DNA of 64,000 nucleotides from Acetobacter lovaniensis (GTDB lineage: Bacteria; Pseudomonadota; Alphaproteobacteria; Acetobacterales; Acetobacteraceae). The stretch lies in contig NZ_JACHIE010000008.1 in assembly GCF_014207635.1 (NCBI RefSeq), positions 62,001 through 126,000 on the forward strand, read 5' to 3'. The position numbers and the translations under genes are program-made. The notes under the pieces are model-generated. The model was given only the letters and a program-made list of their open reading frames with translations, was not told where the DNA came from and did not search any database. Shown here one piece after another: positions 35,174 through 43,550 of this stretch; position 1 is the first letter of the stretch; each line of letters begins with the position of its first letter.

Positions 35174-37708
35174 TCAAAAACCTGTTGAGAAGGAAAGGAC
35201 ACCGGCAAAACCACCGCCAACATAGTACTGCGGAGCACTCCCGGCGACCGTATGGCCATTCACCACCATGCTCCGGGCATTGGTTTTGATGCTGCTTGTG
35301 CCAGACAGGTACCCGCTATTGGCAATATTGAGCAGGTTCAGCTGAATCTGCGGATGTTTCGCAAGCCACATATTCTTGAACCGGTAACCAATATTGGCAT
35401 TAAACGTTTCATAACTGGGAATGGACTCATCGTTCATGAACGTTGAATACTGTTTGCCAATATAATTCATGTTGAACCCGGCAAAGATGGATCCATCATC
35501 GTAGTTCAGACCAATCGCCGCCGTGAATTCAGGCGTATTGACAGCCCTTTTGCCTTTGGTGGGCAGGGCAACTGTCGTATTGGAACCATCGCTGGTGCCC
35601 GCGGACAGATTATTGTCGATGGTCGCATGTTCATACTGCCCCGAAACATAGGGGCTGAAGTGGTGCCACCGACGCAGCCCGACTTCGAGCTGTACGCCAC
35701 GCATGGTCTGCCCACCTGCATCAATCGATTCAGAAACAGGCAGTCCCCCCTGATAGGTGGTTGTGCTCAGTTGCCTGTGCGTAAAATTGTAGTTGAACAG
35801 GGAAACAGATACGTTTGCAAAACCCGTGTGCCTGTAACCAATTTCCTCACCAATAGCAAATTCAGGGTTGATCTTGGTAGCATGACGGGTGGACAGCTTG
35901 CCACTGCTGATGCTGTAGCGGTCCGCATAGGTCATGATCGAGGCAGGCATACGGAAAGAAGAGGTGCCGTTAATATAGATCTGGTCGTTCGGTGTAATTT
36001 TAAAGCTGGCCATGAACTGTGGCAGCGGCTCGGCAACACTCTGCCCGGTAGCGTAAGTCACCCCCGGCACATTGTTGGTTTGCGAACGTGTGACCATGAC
36101 TTCCTTGAACCCGGCTGTAAGTGTCAGCCGGTCATGGAACGCCTTGTACGTATCGTTGATGAACAGCGCATTGGTTTGCTGGATGAGGTGAATGTCATAT
36201 GTCCGCAGCACACTGCCATTGGCAGTCAGAATGGGGTTGTTGCCCCACATGCTCGGCACACTGCCATCCGGGTTGACAGCCTGATAGTTCTGCGGTTCGG
36301 ACTGGTCAAAATAGGAATACCATGCACCACCGGTCACCGTGTTATGCCCGCGCGTCCAGGACAGGGCGGCGTTAATACCCGAATACGCCAGCGTGTAGGT
36401 ATCAATAGAGTCCGCAATAATCGTGTTATTTGTACCCGGAACCTGAAGAGGCCCTGCCGGGTTGGGACCCAGATAACTGTTATTCCGATCCAGCGTGGTG
36501 CCGCCGTTGTCATACCCCCACGAGTAGGTAAAATACGGCGTAACATCCAGCGCCAGCCCGTGATCGAACTTCATATTGATCGGCGCGCCCAGAATGAACT
36601 TCTTCATCCTGTTTTCGTAATACTTGTAGTAATTCCCCGGTGAGGAACCAAACGGCGTATCGTTATAATTGAAGTTGACGCCCTGCGCTTCCCACTGAGC
36701 CTTGGTGGGCGCACGCAGGTAATACTGCTGGGCATCGTTATAGCTCATGACAAAGGCTGCGTGGTTATCGCGTCCCCAGTCTTTCACAAACTTCATATCA
36801 ACATGGTAGCGCTGGGTGCCGCCCACACCGCGCCATTCATCCGCCACACGGTGCGAGAAGGAAACAAAGCCCCGTACACCTGTTTTCCCAATTTCACCCG
36901 TTTCAACACGGATAAAATGACGGCGCAGGCTGAAGGACCCATAAGAAGCATCAATCAACCCACCAAAATGGTGTGAAGGATCATGCATGGTTTCAGACAG
37001 TTCACCCCCAACCGCATTATAGAGTGGGGAGCGTGTATCTGGCGAACCCTGCGTAAGTGTCAGGGACTGGATGTTTTCGTTATCCGCTGCCGCAGAGGTA
37101 TAAGGCAGCAGATACACAGGAGCGGCTGCAGGAATACCTTCAAACAGAAAGCCGATTTCCTGCTGGTTAAGCCCACGCACGGTCAGGCCCTGCTGGTCAT
37201 CATTCGTGCCAAGCGGGTCATTACCTGCATACACAACGCCGGGAAGGCTGGCCACAAGGGCGGCGGGGTTGCTGGTGGGGCTCTGCTTGGCAATATAATC
37301 ACGCGTCAGACCACTGCGGGATTTGGCAATGGTCTGCGGCGGCATCATGCCCCCACCGGGCGTTCTGTTGGTCACCCCATTGGACAGGGTCACGTGCCCT
37401 GTTACGCCCACTTCTTCCGTTCCAGCTGATTCAACTGCTGTTGCACGGCGTTCGGCGGTACCTGTCTTGGACGCCACGGAGTTTTTACGCGGCAGCGCTC
37501 TGGCTTGCCGTTTTGCCACCTGTGTGGACTGATCGGTTTCCGCCCATGCTGTTCCGATACCGGAACAATATAGCCCGCCAAAACTGGCTAATGAGGAAAC
37601 CGAGAGCAGCAGAGCCAGAGAACGGGACATACCCCTCTGCGCCACATTGCGCGGGAACCGCGCCAGCGTACAGTTCCGCGAAACAAAAGAAGTTTGAGTG
37701 TTTGCCAT
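35174..37708 (-). CDS. TonB-dependent outer membrane receptor
   Basis: An 844-residue receptor. It has a long basic N-region and signal peptide ending near GTAWAE, a low-complexity linker, the plug domain (NPAALVASLPGVVYAGNDPL, then GLTVRGLNQQEIGFLFEGIP) and a 22-strand barrel that ends with an aromatic residue (VLSFSTGF). The start is the ATG at 37708, with GGAGGATAGG directly upstream; the longer frame to 37885 is not used. As first gene of the operon with HAD, MFS and PuuB-like genes it probably imports their shared substrate, either an organic compound or a metal complex. Confidence 0.9.
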   Translation of the reverse strand: MANTQTSFVSRNCTLARFPRNVAQRGMSRSLALLLSVSSLASFGGLYCSGIGTAWAETDQSTQVAKRQARALPRKNSVASKTGTAERRATAVESAGTEEVGVTGHVTLSNGVTNRTPGGGMMPPQTIAKSRSGLTRDYIAKQSPTSNPAALVASLPGVVYAGNDPLGTNDDQQGLTVRGLNQQEIGFLFEGIPAAAPVYLLPYTSAAADNENIQSLTLTQGSPDTRSPLYNAVGGELSETMHDPSHHFGGLIDASYGSFSLRRHFIRVETGEIGKTGVRGFVSFSHRVADEWRGVGGTQRYHVDMKFVKDWGRDNHAAFVMSYNDAQQYYLRAPTKAQWEAQGVNFNYNDTPFGSSPGNYYKYYENRMKKFILGAPINMKFDHGLALDVTPYFTYSWGYDNGGTTLDRNNSYLGPNPAGPLQVPGTNNTIIADSIDTYTLAYSGINAALSWTRGHNTVTGGAWYSYFDQSEPQNYQAVNPDGSVPSMWGNNPILTANGSVLRTYDIHLIQQTNALFINDTYKAFHDRLTLTAGFKEVMVTRSQTNNVPGVTYATGQSVAEPLPQFMASFKITPNDQIYINGTSSFRMPASIMTYADRYSISSGKLSTRHATKINPEFAIGEEIGYRHTGFANVSVSLFNYNFTHRQLSTTTYQGGLPVSESIDAGGQTMRGVQLEVGLRRWHHFSPYVSGQYEHATIDNNLSAGTSDGSNTTVALPTKGKRAVNTPEFTAAIGLNYDDGSIFAGFNMNYIGKQYSTFMNDESIPSYETFNANIGYRFKNMWLAKHPQIQLNLLNIANSGYLSGTSSIKTNARSMVVNGHTVAGSAPQYYVGGGFAGVLSFSTGF

Positions 37709-38075
37709 GCCTATCCTCCGGAACACCCAAAATAGGGCGGTAAAGCGTGAGACAGCGCCAGTTGTCCGAATGATTATGTGCGGATCAGTGCAGCGGAATA
37801 CTCCGATTTGCCAAGCTATACAGTACATCATATCGTTTTTATATCGGAATGAGCGAAATTCTCCCGAAGCTTGCCATCCTTTCATAATGGCCTAAGACCG
37901 CCCTTTCCTGCCGACCTGAAAGAAGCCCTGTCGCGGGTGATCTGCTTTGATACAGGACGGCTCGGAGCATCCTTGAAAGTAAGCATAAAAAAAGGCTGCC
38001 ATCAGGGAATGGCAGCCTTTATGATACTTTTTGAAGGAGAAGGTTATGTCACCACATCCTCAGATACCCACTTTT
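37709..38075. other. Intergenic region upstream of the TonB receptor
   Basis: It holds the receptor's ribosome site at its left end, the presumed promoter, and the cupin gene's terminator on the right (37991-38020). A short open frame on the plus strand has no recognisable homology. Nothing else is seen. Confidence 0.5.
37991..38020 (-). terminator. Rho-independent terminator of the cupin gene
   Basis: AAAGGCTGCCAT and ATGGCAGCCTTT form a perfect 12-bp stem with a 6-base loop. On the minus strand it is followed by a run of T residues, a textbook intrinsic terminator 56 bases after the cupin stop. Confidence 0.9.
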
Positions 38076-38765
38076 TTACAGTTCTGCTGGGCGGAAAATA
38101 CCATATATTTTTTTTACCACCTCGAGACTCTCCCACGAACAGCTCGCCCCGCGACAGATCAGAAAAGCATCCCCAGCTTTAAAAGTCTGTTTTTCGCCAG
38201 CCGCGTTGACAAAAGAGACACAACCTTCAAGCAGGTACATGAACTCGTCATGCACATAAGGAATCTTTTTCCTGTAATAAGGGGTTGCTGACCATGTGCC
38301 ACCATAGAACTGTCCCTTGCACGACCGCCATGCAGGCGCGCTCTGGCATTCCGGAGTAGGGCCAATCAGATATTCGGCCGGAGGCGGATTAGAGGGAGAC
38401 ATAGCCGCTGCGGTATCAATTTCAACCACACCGGGCTCTCCCTTTTCCGTTTCCGTTACCCCCATGGCAAACAGCCGGGTACCCGGCGTGGCAGACCATT
38501 CAAACGCCGTGCCTGCATTGACCTTGCTTCCCTGCCCTTCAAACATGGAGGTGTCATTGATGGAAAACTGGCCATTCAGTACAAACAGAAAAACATCTTT
38601 ATCAACGGCGTCAACATGCCCAGTCCCCTGCGGTGCTATCAGTTCAAGCTGAACCGCACCATCTGTTACAGGCAGAGCGTAGCGGGCTGTTATGTAATCT
38701 CCGGCTGTAAGAGGGCATGTTGCCGCCAGTGCCTTCAGGTCCAGGGCACGTTGCATATCGAGCAT
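38076..38765 (-). CDS. Bicupin domain protein
   Basis: A 229-residue protein with two cupin-like halves. The N-terminal half includes DVFLFVLNGQFSIND, the C-terminal half VHDEFMYLLEGCVSFVNAAG and KAGDAFLICRGASCSWES, the latter resembling EutQ/DUF861-type cupins where the EGxV and WE elements are typical. No helix-turn-helix is present, so it is not a PuuR-type regulator. The ATG at 38765 has AGGAA 10 bases upstream; a TTG at 38795 gives ten more residues. It could be a small-molecule isomerase or dioxygenase-like enzyme, or a ligand-binding protein of the neighbouring amine pathway. Confidence 0.75.
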   Translation of the reverse strand: MLDMQRALDLKALAATCPLTAGDYITARYALPVTDGAVQLELIAPQGTGHVDAVDKDVFLFVLNGQFSINDTSMFEGQGSKVNAGTAFEWSATPGTRLFAMGVTETEKGEPGVVEIDTAAAMSPSNPPPAEYLIGPTPECQSAPAWRSCKGQFYGGTWSATPYYRKKIPYVHDEFMYLLEGCVSFVNAAGEKQTFKAGDAFLICRGASCSWESLEVVKKIYGIFRPAEL

Positions 38766-39016
38766 TTTTCTCAATTCCTGTTGCGCATGGTTCAAATCGC
38801 TCAGGCCGGGCAGGCCTATTACCAGTGAGGATAACCTTATCCACTGCGCAGGAAATGGTGGTTTCAGGGCAAAAAACGTTATTTAAATTTATTGCAAAGC
38901 CGTATCCCATACATCTTCCCTGTTAAGCCCGGATACTGCAAACTCCTGTGCCTTACAGTACGAGGCACCCGGATGCCCCGGACTGGACATGCCCTTTATT
39001 GTGATAATCCTGCCGC

Positions 39017-40432
39017 TTGCCTTATCTCCCAGAAACGGCCAGTTTAGAGGTCAAGCGTGTTCCTTCCATTTTGATTTCGAGACTGTGTGTGCCTTCTTCC
39101 AAAGCTACCTGCGCGGTATCTGTCGCGTTCTGTCTTCTTGCGGGCTGCACACCACCTAATTTTAACACCCCCGGCCCCTTGCCGCAGGAAAACGCCTACA
39201 ACGCGATGTTCCCCCAATGGGCAGAACTCTGTGCTGTTTCACAAATTTCCAAAAAACCCGGTTACGGGGCAGATATTGCCGGAGGACCGGGGGGGCATGC
39301 CGTCCTGTTCCTGCATGGGGCCTGTCTGGACCCTTCCTCCCCCTACCCTGTGCTCAAAACCTGCCCGCAGGGTGAGACCGGGGTGAGCATGAACGCCCAT
39401 TTTGTAAATGCAAACTGGGTTGGCATACCCGGACGTGCGTTTTTTTATAATGGCATTCTCAAACCCGGAGACGGCCTGACGCGGGAGGCCTACCAGAGCA
39501 CAAAAAATGCGGCACAGAAGCGCGGCTTATACAGTGCCATTACGTTCCGGGACTGGGCATTGGCAGACAGGCCAGCCAGCACCCCGCCAGAAGACTGGAA
39601 ATACGAAGTTTCCATCGGCACGGATTACGCTATAAGCTACGGACGGGCACGATACTGCGCCCGATTACCGGTCAGTTCGACCCAGATGGTTCAGATTGTC
39701 GATTTTCTGAACAGTCGCAACGCACTGTACCGCTACGGCCCCAAGACATTTGAAACCAATGTCATGCAGGATAACTGCAACCATCTTATCCATAATGCAC
39801 TCGCTGCAACGGACTTCTGGCATGAACTGCCTGTTCATCAGTTCATTCTTCAGGCGGCGCTGACCTTCCCTGTTCCCAAAAACGAGGTGGTCAACCTGCT
39901 GGACCGGGCAGACCGCCACAAACCGGGGGATCTCCACGCACTGTTCCATGACCCGCAAACCCGCCAGACCCTGTTGCGTGATGGTTGGCTACCGGGGGAA
40001 CCGGGGATTATTCTGGACTCTAACCCCGTACAGACCCCCAATGCGGTCTATAACACCAACCTGTCCCTTATTTTTTATGATGACCCGCTGCTTGGCCACT
40101 ACAACCGGGCATTCAGCCGTTACCTGGCTCAACCGCGTTACCATGACCTGCGTGCCAACCTGCTCTGGTATCAAGCACTTTACGCACGGATTGCAGCGGA
40201 ACGTCGGCCTCTCGCTGAGTGGCTGAAAAAAGAGCCTGCGGATTTTGCTGCGTTTTACAATGCCTATTACATATGGCTCGACAACCAGCAGGCTCTTGTG
40301 GCAAAAGGGCTTAGTTTGCTGCCCGCTTCTTCGCCCATTTCCAGCGCATGGCCGCCAGCACGGAGCGAAACGCCAGCAGAGGTGCCTGCACCCGCCAACG
40401 CCCCACAAAATCCCCCGCCAGCAGCGAGATAA
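39017..40432 (+). CDS. Predicted lipoprotein of unknown function
   Basis: A frame of 471 codons. A signal-like stretch ends in FCLLAGCTPP, a lipobox, so the mature part starts at about residue 44. I see GGHAVLFLHGACLD near the N-terminus and DNCNHLIHNALAATDFW at about residue 255; a Cys/His pair of this kind recalls NlpC/P60- or DUF4105-like cysteine hydrolases, but this is only a resemblance. The start is unclear: TTG at 39017 and TTG at 39071 are possible, neither with a strong ribosome site. The proline/alanine-rich last 40 residues overlap the end of the convergent halogenase-like gene by 122 bases. Function not recognised. Confidence 0.7.
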   Translation: MPYLPETASLEVKRVPSILISRLCVPSSKATCAVSVAFCLLAGCTPPNFNTPGPLPQENAYNAMFPQWAELCAVSQISKKPGYGADIAGGPGGHAVLFLHGACLDPSSPYPVLKTCPQGETGVSMNAHFVNANWVGIPGRAFFYNGILKPGDGLTREAYQSTKNAAQKRGLYSAITFRDWALADRPASTPPEDWKYEVSIGTDYAISYGRARYCARLPVSSTQMVQIVDFLNSRNALYRYGPKTFETNVMQDNCNHLIHNALAATDFWHELPVHQFILQAALTFPVPKNEVVNLLDRADRHKPGDLHALFHDPQTRQTLLRDGWLPGEPGIILDSNPVQTPNAVYNTNLSLIFYDDPLLGHYNRAFSRYLAQPRYHDLRANLLWYQALYARIAAERRPLAEWLKKEPADFAAFYNAYYIWLDNQQALVAKGLSLLPASSPISSAWPPARSETPAEVPAPANAPQNPPPAAR

Positions 40433-41579
40433 TGGCATCACGCATACGCAGGATATTCCGGGGATTGAGGAATAACTCCCGTTGCACCGGGTCATTAATC
40501 CCGTAAATCAGCCAGGCTACGCGGCGCATTTCCTGCCGTGTGCAATTTTCCTCATGCCGGGCGGCCTTGCGCCCCTGCGCTGGACTGCGCAGCCATGCCC
40601 GCGCCACCCGTGCCCCACGGTAAGCACTCTTCATGGCCAGCAGCACACCGGACGAAAACACAGGGTCAAGGAACGCAAACGCATCCCCGATCATGTAATA
40701 CCCTTCCCCCCATGTTTTGTCCGCGCAATAGGAGTAGTTTCCGGTGGTTGTCAGTTCCCCCAACTGTTCCGCTGGCGCCAGACGCTGTGAGACACTGGGG
40801 CTTTCCGCCACTTTTTTCCAGAACAGGTCTGTTTTGGGGCCGGTATGGGAGCTGAACGCATTTTTGTCCCCCACAAAACCAACGCTCATAATATTGTCAC
40901 GCAGGGGGATCATCCAGAACCATCCGTCATCCACCAGATGGATGGAAATATAGCCTTCCATATCGGCTTCACGGCGTTCAACATTGCGGAAATGCGCAAA
41001 AATGGCGGCTGTGGAGTTGTTTTTATCGGCATGCCGCGTATGCAAACGCCGCGCCAGAAATCCGTCCCGCCCCGATGCATCCAGCACAAAACGGGGCGTA
41101 AAGGTGTGGGTTTGCCCGGCCTCATCCTGCGCAACAACCTGCGTTGGCTGGCGGGGCGTAAAACGGGCTTCTGCTACCCGCAAGCCTTCAAGGGCTTCCA
41201 CCCCATGAGCCTGAGCGTTGCGGAACAGGATTTCATCAAACTCCGAGCGCCTGACCTGATAGGCATGCGTATCCTTCGGGCGGATCGCATGGCTGAAGGG
41301 AAAAGCCAGCCGCCCTTCACCCCGGTCTGATACAAATTCGGCACCGGGCTTGAACACCCCGATCTCGCGCACCTTATCCAGCACGCCAATGTCGCGGAGC
41401 AGTTCCATGTTGCAAGGCAGCAGGGATTCACCAATATGGAAGCGGGGATGCGGGTCTTTTTCCAGCATAATGACTGACACACCCTGCCGGGCCAGCAACG
41501 TGGCCGCTGTGCTCCCCGCAGGCCCGCCGCCAATAACCAGAACATCGCATTCCCGCGCAGTCATATCCGAACCACTCAT
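40311..41579 (-). CDS. Flavin-dependent halogenase-like oxidoreductase
   Basis: A 422-residue FAD protein. The GxGxxG-type site is VLVIGGGPAGSTAATLLA, followed by HIGESLLPCNMELLRDIG and the lysine in GVFKPGAEF (residue 78), which is where flavin halogenases keep the lysine that relays hypohalous acid. The halogenase hallmark GWxWxIP is present at residues 219-225 (GWFWMIP). The C-terminal FAD loop is MIGDAFAFLDPVFSSGV. It is the last gene of the aryl-polyene-type operon and overlaps the ketoreductase stop by 4 bases. Xanthomonadin loci also carry a halogenase-like gene. A geranylgeranyl-reductase-like activity is the alternative. Confidence 0.85.
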   Translation of the reverse strand: MSGSDMTARECDVLVIGGGPAGSTAATLLARQGVSVIMLEKDPHPRFHIGESLLPCNMELLRDIGVLDKVREIGVFKPGAEFVSDRGEGRLAFPFSHAIRPKDTHAYQVRRSEFDEILFRNAQAHGVEALEGLRVAEARFTPRQPTQVVAQDEAGQTHTFTPRFVLDASGRDGFLARRLHTRHADKNNSTAAIFAHFRNVERREADMEGYISIHLVDDGWFWMIPLRDNIMSVGFVGDKNAFSSHTGPKTDLFWKKVAESPSVSQRLAPAEQLGELTTTGNYSYCADKTWGEGYYMIGDAFAFLDPVFSSGVLLAMKSAYRGARVARAWLRSPAQGRKAARHEENCTRQEMRRVAWLIYGINDPVQRELFLNPRNILRMRDAIISLLAGDFVGRWRVQAPLLAFRSVLAAMRWKWAKKRAAN

Positions 41580-42295
41580 GCCATACCCCCATTAACCCCA
41601 ATGGTCTGCCCCGAAATGTAGGCAGCCTGCTCCGAGGCCAGAAACCCGACCAGATCAGCCACTTCCTCCGGTTGTCCCGCACGGCGGGCCGGAACCACAG
41701 CGGCAATATCAGCTTCGCTCATAACCGCTGCCGTAGCGGGGGACGCAATAATGCCCGGCGCGATGGCATTCACTGTAATGCCACGGCTGCCAACTTCGCG
41801 CGCAAGGGAGCGTACCGCACCCTCCAGCCCGGCTTTTGCTGCGCCGTAATTGACCTGCCCTCTGTTCCCCATCTGCGCGGTAATGGACGACAGGGCAATA
41901 ATACGCCCCCAGCGGGTACGGGTCAGGGGGAGCAGCAGTGGTTGCACCACATTAAAAAAACCATCCAGCGATACGGCCAGCACATCCCGCCACTGGGCCG
42001 GAGCCATGCCCGCCATCGTTACGTCATCATGGGTGCCTGCATTGTGGACGATAATCTGCGGAACGCCCGCTTCCAGCACGGGGGCCAGACCTTGCCTCGT
42101 CGCATCTGCATCTGTCAGGTCGCAGCACCATAATTCAGCGGAGCCACCTTCGGCCCGTATGCGCTCCACAACTTCCTGCGCCCTGCTGCGCGAGGCATGG
42201 GCATGCAGCAGAACATGCAGGCCATTCCCCGCCAGTTTATGGCAAATTGCGGCCCCGATCGGGCTGCTACCACCGGTTACAAGTGCGCGCTTCAT
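41576..42295 (-). CDS. 3-ketoacyl-ACP reductase (ApeQ/FabG-like)
   Basis: A 239-residue short-chain dehydrogenase. ALVTGGSSPIGAAI is the NADPH site (GGSSPIG), HNAG follows, and the catalytic set is S (ALSSITAQMG), Y and K (VNYGAAKAGLEG). It reduces the beta-keto group during each chain-extension cycle. It overlaps the dehydratase stop and the halogenase-like start by 4 bases each, so all three are translationally coupled. Confidence 0.92.
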   Translation of the reverse strand: MKRALVTGGSSPIGAAICHKLAGNGLHVLLHAHASRSRAQEVVERIRAEGGSAELWCCDLTDADATRQGLAPVLEAGVPQIIVHNAGTHDDVTMAGMAPAQWRDVLAVSLDGFFNVVQPLLLPLTRTRWGRIIALSSITAQMGNRGQVNYGAAKAGLEGAVRSLAREVGSRGITVNAIAPGIIASPATAAVMSEADIAAVVPARRAGQPEEVADLVGFLASEQAAYISGQTIGVNGGMA

Positions 42296-42762
42296 TCCGT
42301 CGCCCCTGCGCCAGTTGCAACCCGTTGAAACATGACCGTTCCGCGACCTTGCAAAAGCAAATCCCCAGATTGGGAATGGACGGAAAACCCATAGACCATA
42401 CCAGCGCTATCGACCTGCTCACGCAGGACGTCAATCTGCAACAGGCCATACTCCGCACAATCCAGCCTGTCGCACTGCGCCTGCAGGTCGCGCAGGGCTG
42501 CTAGATAACCGCCTGTTCTGGCCATGGTCTGCCCTGTAAGGGCACCATGGAGGGCAGCGGCCTGCATGGCCATTTCCGCCCCGACCAGCACCCCCAGCCG
42601 TCCAGCATGGCGCAATGGGTTATCGGGGCGCAAATGGGCCGTTGTATGCGCGCGCAACGTGGTATCCGACCAGAAGGAGCAGGTATCCAGCAGGCAACTG
42701 GCCCCCTGATGCGGGATTAAGGCCAGAATATCCACACGCTCCAGCTTTACACGCTCTAACAT
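42292..42762 (-). CDS. Hotdog-fold 3-hydroxyacyl-ACP dehydratase-like protein (ApeP-like)
   Basis: A 156-residue protein with the start ILALIPHQGASCLLDTC, where the PH element holds the catalytic histidine position of FabZ-like dehydratases, and MAMQAAALHGALTG along the hotdog helix. It matches the stand-alone dehydratase of aryl polyene loci in size and position. It should work with the dehydratase domain fused to the acyl-AMP ligase. It overlaps the chain-length-factor-like gene by 7 bases. Confidence 0.83.
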   Translation of the reverse strand: MLERVKLERVDILALIPHQGASCLLDTCSFWSDTTLRAHTTAHLRPDNPLRHAGRLGVLVGAEMAMQAAALHGALTGQTMARTGGYLAALRDLQAQCDRLDCAEYGLLQIDVLREQVDSAGMVYGFSVHSQSGDLLLQGRGTVMFQRVATGAGATE

Positions 42763-43550
42763 GGCTTTACCTCCGCCAGAATGGTCCCCGGCTGGCAGGT
42801 CATATGCACAGTACCCTCCTGCCCGCTGGCAATCTGCTGGAGTAATGCCAGCCCCCCTGCCGCGGGGTTACTCCGCGCAAGCTCTGCAAGTTGGGGTGGC
42901 AAGGTTGTATCCTGCGCCATGGCACCGGGAGCATGGGTTATATCCAGCGTGCAAACCGCGCCCTGCCTGGCCTGTGGCACCAGCACAAAAGCGCAACCAA
43001 ATGTGTTGTGCGTAATACGGACTTTGCCAATTGGCCCGGGTATGGGCAGGTCATAAGCCACAAACAACACGGGAGCATTTTCCACCACGCATTCGGCCGC
43101 CGCCTTAAGTAACCCTTGTGCAAAGGACCAGTCATAACACCCCAATGCCACAACGGGGGCCAGACTGGCATGCCCTATGGTCCAGTACCCCGCAGGCGCA
43201 TTATGCACCGAGTTATGAAACTGGGTTGGAGAAACCTCCCCTCCGGGTGTGCTCAGAGCGGTTAAAATACTATCCACCACGGCCCCATCCCCATTGGAGC
43301 TGGCAAATACCCCCCTTATGTCTGCCGCCTGCACGCCCGCCTGTGCGCAGGCTTCCTCCGCCAGTGCAATTGCCAGGCGGGTTAACGGGCCACAACGCCG
43401 CCGCTCATTGGCGGGCAGGCAGGTCGCAGGCGGAACCTGCACCGGTGCGGGTTCCCAGTCTTCCTGCCCTTGCAAAACACGGGCGGTATGTGGCCACCCA
43501 GACAAACCCGGCCCCCAGACCGAAATCCCCTGCACAGAAACCTGCATCAC
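42756..43550 (-). CDS. Beta-ketoacyl synthase-like chain-length factor (ApeC-like)
   Basis: A 264-residue, shortened thiolase-fold protein of the Ketoacyl-synt_2 type. GVFASSNGDGAVVDSILTAL and SPTQFHNSVHNAPAGYWTIG are family hallmarks. The usual nucleophile cysteine is not in its place (the matching region reads HNAPAGYW), so it should not condense by itself but form a heterodimer with the full ketosynthase encoded just upstream, setting chain length. It overlaps the neighbours at both ends. Confidence 0.87.
   Translation of the reverse strand: MMQVSVQGISVWGPGLSGWPHTARVLQGQEDWEPAPVQVPPATCLPANERRRCGPLTRLAIALAEEACAQAGVQAADIRGVFASSNGDGAVVDSILTALSTPGGEVSPTQFHNSVHNAPAGYWTIGHASLAPVVALGCYDWSFAQGLLKAAAECVVENAPVLFVAYDLPIPGPIGKVRITHNTFGCAFVLVPQARQGAVCTLDITHAPGAMAQDTTLPPQLAELARSNPAAGGLALLQQIASGQEGTVHMTCQPGTILAEVKPC

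Noticed and set aside
35627-36643. 338-codon plus-strand frame
   Set aside because: Antisense to the TonB receptor barrel; repetitive shadow composition and no domain.
37871-38182. Short plus-strand frame in the TonB/cupin spacer
   Set aside because: Runs through the cupin terminator and the cupin 3' end; no homology and no start signal.
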